Source of the DNA: Pseudomonas oryzihabitans NBRC 102199
Lineage (GTDB): Bacteria; Pseudomonadota; Gammaproteobacteria; Pseudomonadales; Pseudomonadaceae
Assembly: GCF_000730625.1 (NCBI RefSeq)
Contig: NZ_BBIT01000011.1
Location: forward strand, 37,365-101,364
DNA: 64,000 nt
Direction of reading: 5' to 3'
The notes beneath the pieces were generated by a model. It searched no databases and had not been told where the DNA came from. It saw only the letters and a list, made by a program, of their open reading frames with translations. The translations under genes and the position numbers were made by a program. Shown piece after piece: positions 60,161 to 64,000 of the stretch. The number at the start of each line of letters is the position of its first letter. Position 1 is the stretch's first letter.

Positions 60161-60559
60161 TCAGACTCCGGCTTGCTGGTGTCGCCATTCCTGACTCCGG
60201 CCGCCAAAACCATAGGCAGCCGCCCGCGCGTCGATCAGATGCACATAGCAGAGCTCGTGCACATCGGGCCGGAGTTTCGCCATGGCCGCCTGGACTTCAT
60301 GAAGGAAACGCGCCTTTTCGCCTTTTGTGTTCGTCTCGTCGGTGATGCTGATGTCGAGATGAAAGGCACTGCCGCCGAGCGTCGCCAGCGATTCCCCGCC
60401 CAGGAACCAGTCCGCAGCAGCTATATAGTGAACAGTAGTCGCCATCAGCTCCGGGCGCTTGCCCAGATGCTCTGCGACCAAGTCATTGATGACGGCTGCG
60501 GCACGTTGACCGAGCGCTACGTCTCGCTCGCCTGATAGATGGAGCACGATGTGGGGCAT
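60161..60559 (-). CDS. Tautomerase-like (4-oxalocrotonate tautomerase superfamily) protein
   Basis: A 132-residue protein starting MPHIVLHLSGER, where Pro2 would become the catalytic N-terminal proline of the tautomerase superfamily. Later ISITDETNTKGEKARFLHEVQAAM and CYVHLIDARAAAYGFGG resemble the second half of the tautomerase fold. It is divergent from a LysR gene, which may control it. The substrate is unknown. Confidence 0.72.
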   Translation of the reverse strand: MPHIVLHLSGERDVALGQRAAAVINDLVAEHLGKRPELMATTVHYIAAADWFLGGESLATLGGSAFHLDISITDETNTKGEKARFLHEVQAAMAKLRPDVHELCYVHLIDARAAAYGFGGRSQEWRHQQAGV

Positions 60560-60661
60560 GGCTGCTTCCTCGTTGGTTGGTGGCCCCAGTCTGAAGAGAC
60601 TGGTTGCAGCGGAAAAGCCGGAAGATAAAATGTCATCCGTCGGTTTTTGGAATGGATGCTC

Positions 60662-61546
60662 ATGTCAGGCTTCGATCTGGATCTATTGCGTACGCTCGTT
60701 ACGGCTGTCGATGCAGGTAGCCTTTCGGCGGCGGTACCACTGCGCTGTCTCTCGCAATCAGCTCTCAGCGAACAACTACGTAAGCTGGAAGAGCGCGCCG
60801 GCCAGACTCTATTGATTCGCAGCAAGGCCGGCGTGAGACCTACCGCTGCAGGCGAGCGTTTGCTGGCCCATGCCAGGCCGCTATTGGCCATGGCCGATGC
60901 GGCTTGGCGTGATCTCCACGGGATCCCTCTTGAAGGTGAAGCCTGCCTGGGAGTGACCGACTATTTTCGTCCGGTCGATCTGGCGAGCCTGCTGGCACGC
61001 CTGCATCAACAGCTGCCTGGACTGCGTCTGCGTACCCGTATCGGCAGGAGCGACGAGCTTGAGGTTGCTCAGCGCGAAGGCGAGCTGGACCTGGCCATCG
61101 TCATGAAGCTGGATGTCGCCCGCAAAGCTGCACCCGGGGTGACGATCAATCCGCTACACCAGGAACCGCTAATTTGGGTAGGCGCCTCGAATACGAATCC
61201 GCTACAGCCGGGACGACCGGTGCCTCTGGCCTTGTTGCCGGAAGGCTGCTCCCTGCATCGATTGACCTGCAGCCGTCTGCAGGCCGCAGGTATTCCTTAC
61301 GTGATCAGCCATATCGCGTCTGGTGTGGCCGGTTTGCAGGCTGCACTGACGGCAGGGCTTGGCATCGCATGCCTGAATGCTTCCGCCGTTACCGGCCAGG
61401 GGCTGCGCCTACTCGCCGAAGACGCTTTGCCAGCGTTACCCTCGGCACGCTTTCTGCTTTTGCAGGCTCATCATGATGAGGGCTCCGTGCAGTCGCGGCG
61501 TTTGCAGGTGCTGAGCGAGACTATTGCTGCAGGCCTGCGCGGCTAG
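60662..61546 (+). CDS. LysR-type regulator next to the tautomerase
   Basis: A LysR-family protein of about 294 residues. FDLDLLRTLVTAVDAGSLSAAV is the start of the winged helix and SQSALSEQLRKLEERAGQTLLIRSK its recognition region; the effector domain includes LGVTDYFRPVDLASLLARLH. ATG 60662 and 60656 are both possible, and the frame reaches a TTG at 60647. It is divergent from the tautomerase gene by about 100 bases, the usual layout for regulation of the neighbour. Confidence 0.85.
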   Translation: MSGFDLDLLRTLVTAVDAGSLSAAVPLRCLSQSALSEQLRKLEERAGQTLLIRSKAGVRPTAAGERLLAHARPLLAMADAAWRDLHGIPLEGEACLGVTDYFRPVDLASLLARLHQQLPGLRLRTRIGRSDELEVAQREGELDLAIVMKLDVARKAAPGVTINPLHQEPLIWVGASNTNPLQPGRPVPLALLPEGCSLHRLTCSRLQAAGIPYVISHIASGVAGLQAALTAGLGIACLNASAVTGQGLRLLAEDALPALPSARFLLLQAHHDEGSVQSRRLQVLSETIAAGLRG

Positions 61547-61641
61547 GTGGAGAAGGCCTACATGTTGTTTCGGACGGGCGCTCGATTTTCGCCGGTGCTC
61601 AACCGCAGTGCGAGATCACAGCGCCCGCTACGTAACCTGAC

Positions 61642-63564
61642 TCAACCCGCCAATATCGCCGCCGCACCTCGTGGCTGCCGGGTGTACCACAGCACCCGGC
61701 TGACCCCACGGGTCACCGCCACATAGCTCAGGCGCAACGCCTCGTCCGCCATGGCGTCGTCATAGCTTTGCTGGAAATGTCCGCTGGTCGCATAGAGGGC
61801 GTTGCGCAGCGGATGGGGCTGCTGGGGCTGGCCATCGTCCAGCACGATCGCCACCTCGGCCTGCAGGCCCTTGGCTCGGTGAATGGTGCAGGTGCGTACG
61901 CCTGGCTGACGTCCCAACTGCTCGTTGATGGCTTTCAAGGGCGCGTTCAGGCGACTCATCACCATGACCGCGCACCGCTCCGGCCGCTCTCGTTCCGCGG
62001 CATACGTCCGTTGCGCCTCGATCTCGTACAGCAACGCAGCCAACTGGCGGGCGATATCGAATTGCGGCACGACCTTGACCCCATGACCCTGGTCATCCGC
62101 CGCGCGGGAGGCTTGGGTTTTTTTGGGCTGCTTGTGGCGCACCTGGGTCAGGATGCGTTCACCATCAGCCACGATGTCTGGTGAAGAACGGTAGTTGGTT
62201 CCCAACATCAGTGTCTGGCTGGGCGTCTGGCCTGGAAACCAGCGATCGAAGTGAATGAACAGCTCCGGCGAGCTGCCCCGCCAGCCATAGATGGATTGCC
62301 AGTCGTCACCGATGGCCATCAGCGTAGGCGCAGCTTTCTCCTCCGCAAGCCTGCGCTGTACCTGCTGCAGCCAGAGGGCGATCTGCGGCGAGATGTCCTG
62401 GAATTCATCGATCAGCAAATGGGTGAAGGGCTGCAGACGGGCAATCAGGGCGCGACTGGGTTTCTTTTCCAGGCGATCCGTCAGCACGGCAAAGGCGGTA
62501 TTGAAGGTGATCAGCCGCTGTTCCTTCAGCAGCTTGCCGAAGTGTCGCCAGAACTGCTGCATGGCCTCCAGGAAGATCCGGTCCCGCGTCGAGCACTCCA
62601 GCTGACTGCTCTTTATAGAGCCGACCCGCAACCCCAGGGTCTCGGCGAATGAGGCCTGGCCATAGAAGAGGTCGGGCAGCGGTTGGGGTTGACGTTCGCC
62701 ATTGAGGACGAAGGGCTGCAAGGGTGGCGCGCCGGGTGGCTCCTCCTCATTGGGCGGCGCCAGTTCCAGCAACAGATGGACCCGACGCCGAAAGCCGGCG
62801 TCCTCGCGGTAGCAATGCTCGTAGGCCTGTATCAGGAGCTGCCGTTGAGCCTCGTTCAGGCTGGCGCCAGCCAGCATGCCGTTGTCCGGTTCGTCGTCAC
62901 CTTTCGATTGGCTGGACAACTGCTCGAACCATTGCGTCGCCCTCAGTTCGGTGCGCGCCAACTGTGCCAGGGCCGAGTGAAAGGTTCTTACCAGCTCGCG
63001 TGCCGCCTCGTCATCCAGCGGGGCCTCCCAGAAGGCCAGGACGCGCTTGAGCTGGGCGCGCAACTCTTCGCAGGACGCCTTGGTAAAGGAGATGACAGTC
63101 AGCTGCTCGCGCGAGATGTCGAGATGACACAGCATGAACACCACTCGCAGCACCAGCGTCGTGGTCTTGCCCGAACCGGCCCCCGCGAAGATACGGGTAG
63201 CCGGAGCCCGCGCGAGGATCATCTTCCACTGCTCAGGTGACGGTGGCTGGATGATGCCCTGAGCCACGGCCTGCTCGACCCGTACCTTCATCCGCTGCTC
63301 CTGGGAGCGCTTGATGGTGAGTGCGGGGCCATAGATGCCGGCGGGGGAGGGGATGGCCGGGGTAGCCTGTATAAAGGATTGCTCGCTGTTCGCCGCCTTG
63401 ACCGAGACTTTGGGCTCGGCCTGCCGTTTGCGGGCCTTGGTCGGCTGCACCTTTTTCTGGCCGCTTGGCGCCTGCTCTCCTTTAAGGAAGAGCGTGGTAC
63501 GGGGAAACCAGTCGCCCAGGGTGTTTCTCAGCTGTTGTCGATAGCGAGCCAGGATGGAAGTCAT
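61642..63564 (-). CDS. UvrD/Rep-like superfamily 1 DNA helicase
   Basis: A 640-residue SF1 helicase. Motifs: Walker A AGAGSGKTTTL (127-137), motif II LLIDEFQDISPQ, motif III GDDWQSIYGWRGSSPELF, motif IV-like LGTNYRSSPDIVADGE, motif V IHRAKGLQAEVAIVLDD and VI LSYVAVTRG. The first 100 residues are a low-complexity Lys/Gln/Pro-rich extension absent from UvrD and Rep. Compared with UvrD (about 720) the 2B domain is short. It may be an accessory repair or defence helicase. It is divergent from the rRNA promoters. Confidence 0.87.
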   Translation of the reverse strand: MTSILARYRQQLRNTLGDWFPRTTLFLKGEQAPSGQKKVQPTKARKRQAEPKVSVKAANSEQSFIQATPAIPSPAGIYGPALTIKRSQEQRMKVRVEQAVAQGIIQPPSPEQWKMILARAPATRIFAGAGSGKTTTLVLRVVFMLCHLDISREQLTVISFTKASCEELRAQLKRVLAFWEAPLDDEAARELVRTFHSALAQLARTELRATQWFEQLSSQSKGDDEPDNGMLAGASLNEAQRQLLIQAYEHCYREDAGFRRRVHLLLELAPPNEEEPPGAPPLQPFVLNGERQPQPLPDLFYGQASFAETLGLRVGSIKSSQLECSTRDRIFLEAMQQFWRHFGKLLKEQRLITFNTAFAVLTDRLEKKPSRALIARLQPFTHLLIDEFQDISPQIALWLQQVQRRLAEEKAAPTLMAIGDDWQSIYGWRGSSPELFIHFDRWFPGQTPSQTLMLGTNYRSSPDIVADGERILTQVRHKQPKKTQASRAADDQGHGVKVVPQFDIARQLAALLYEIEAQRTYAAERERPERCAVMVMSRLNAPLKAINEQLGRQPGVRTCTIHRAKGLQAEVAIVLDDGQPQQPHPLRNALYATSGHFQQSYDDAMADEALRLSYVAVTRGVSRVLWYTRQPRGAAAILAG

Positions 63565-63668
63565 GCAGTCCTCGAAACATGGTCTGCCGGCATCTTACCT
63601 CGCACAGGTGACAGCTCGCCTTTTGGTGGCCTTTTTCATCCCTGCCGAAAGATTCTTGAAATAACCTG

Positions 63669-63696
63669 TTGACCTGCTCTGAAACTCCCCTATAAT
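63669..63696 (+). promoter_or_regulatory. rRNA operon promoter, upstream of three
   Basis: -35 TTGACC (63669-63674), 16-base spacer, -10 TATAAT (63691-63696), then GCGCCCC discriminator. Confidence 0.8.
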
Positions 63697-63829
63697 GCGC
63701 CCCACTTCCGGCGCAGACGCTGAGGTGGCTTGAAAATCAAGCACTTAGGTCTGAGCCGGGCGAGGGGTCCACGGATTCTTCGCCATTTGGCTCTCACCTT
63801 CGGGTGACAACGAAATGAGGCGGAGGGGG

Positions 63830-63857
63830 TTGACAGCGTCTTGGGATGCTGTAGGAT
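63830..63857 (+). promoter_or_regulatory. rRNA operon promoter, middle of three
   Basis: -35 TTGACA (63830-63835), 16-base spacer, -10 TAGGAT (63852-63857), discriminator TCGCCTCC. Confidence 0.85.
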
Positions 63858-63939
63858 TCGCCTCCCGCTGCCGAGATTGGCTAGACCGGTCAGGAAAGCG
63901 CAAGTGGTTGAGTTGAAACGAAAAAGTTCAAATCAACGC

Positions 63940-63967
63940 TTGACAGGATGTGAGGACAGCGTAGAAT
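63940..63967 (+). promoter_or_regulatory. rRNA operon promoter, downstream of three
   Basis: -35 TTGACA (63940-63945), 16-base spacer, -10 TAGAAT (63962-63967), discriminator GCGCGCC. The 16S rRNA gene should begin beyond the window end. Confidence 0.88.
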
Positions 63968-64000
63968 GCGCGCCTCGGTTAGCGACACGGTCGCAACCAA

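Larger units (their letters stand above)
63565..64000. other. rRNA operon leader region (no coding)
   Basis: 436 bases upstream of a rRNA operon. The three promoters and their leaders occupy the right 330 bases. The sequence around the last two is close to the leader upstream of 16S genes in Pseudomonas. Confidence 0.85.

Overview
The window is a GC-rich gammaproteobacterial chromosome segment. The order cspD, clpS-clpA, infA, bpt-aat, ftsK, lolA, rarA, serS, cysG, and the tusDCBE genes, is that of Pseudomonas. An indole-type catabolic block beside cat genes would fit an environmental species such as the P. oryzihabitans group, but the species is a guess.

Layout. (1) 0-4.5 kb: a FimV-like protein and a PlpD-type patatin/barrel secreted lipase, tail to tail. 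(2) 4.5-21.5 kb: housekeeping core: a Rdx selenoprotein-fold protein, CspD, the full N-degron set (ClpS, ClpA, Bpt, Aat), InfA, FtsK, LolA, RarA, SerS, CysG, a glutathionyl-hydroquinone reductase, the Tus 2-thiouridine relay with a TrpD2-like protein, and a Bax-inhibitor-type membrane protein. (3) 21.57-31.17 kb: a 9.6-kb satellite-like element inserted in the 3' half of tRNA-Ser(UGA), bounded by perfect 56-bp direct repeats. It carries a tyrosine integrase, an AlpA-type regulator, a PrimPol/PriCT/RepA-type replicase fusion, an iteron-rich AT-rich gap that looks like a replication origin, four unrecognised genes, and a cargo of a zinc-ribbon protein plus a DarT1 DNA ADP-ribosyltransferase with its NADAR antitoxin. 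No capsid or tail genes are visible. (4) 31.2-36.5 kb: small envelope proteins and a Zur-type zinc-starvation pair (COG0523 GTPase and FolE2) behind a perfect 5-3-5 Zur-like palindrome, then an SDR enzyme. (5) 36.6-51 kb: an aromatic island: catBCA with catR, an iifABCD-like indole oxidation operon with an outer-membrane channel, antABC, and two AraC-type regulators. Read together these would take indole to anthranilate, catechol, muconate and 3-oxoadipate enol-lactone. (6) 51-60.1 kb: a tripartite tricarboxylate-type transporter with a LysR regulator, divergent from an MFS transporter, an amidohydrolase, PdxA2 and a rhamnonate-dehydratase-like enolase, together suggesting uptake and breakdown of a sugar acid. 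(7) 60.1-64 kb: a tautomerase-like protein and divergent LysR regulator, a UvrD-type helicase, and three tandem stringent-type promoters that must lead into an rRNA operon starting just past the window.

The most interesting items are the satellite (DarT1-NADAR cargo in line with the tRNA promoter, candidate origin, unknown genes) and the contiguous indole-to-enol-lactone island. All assignments rest on motifs and context read by eye; no searches were run.
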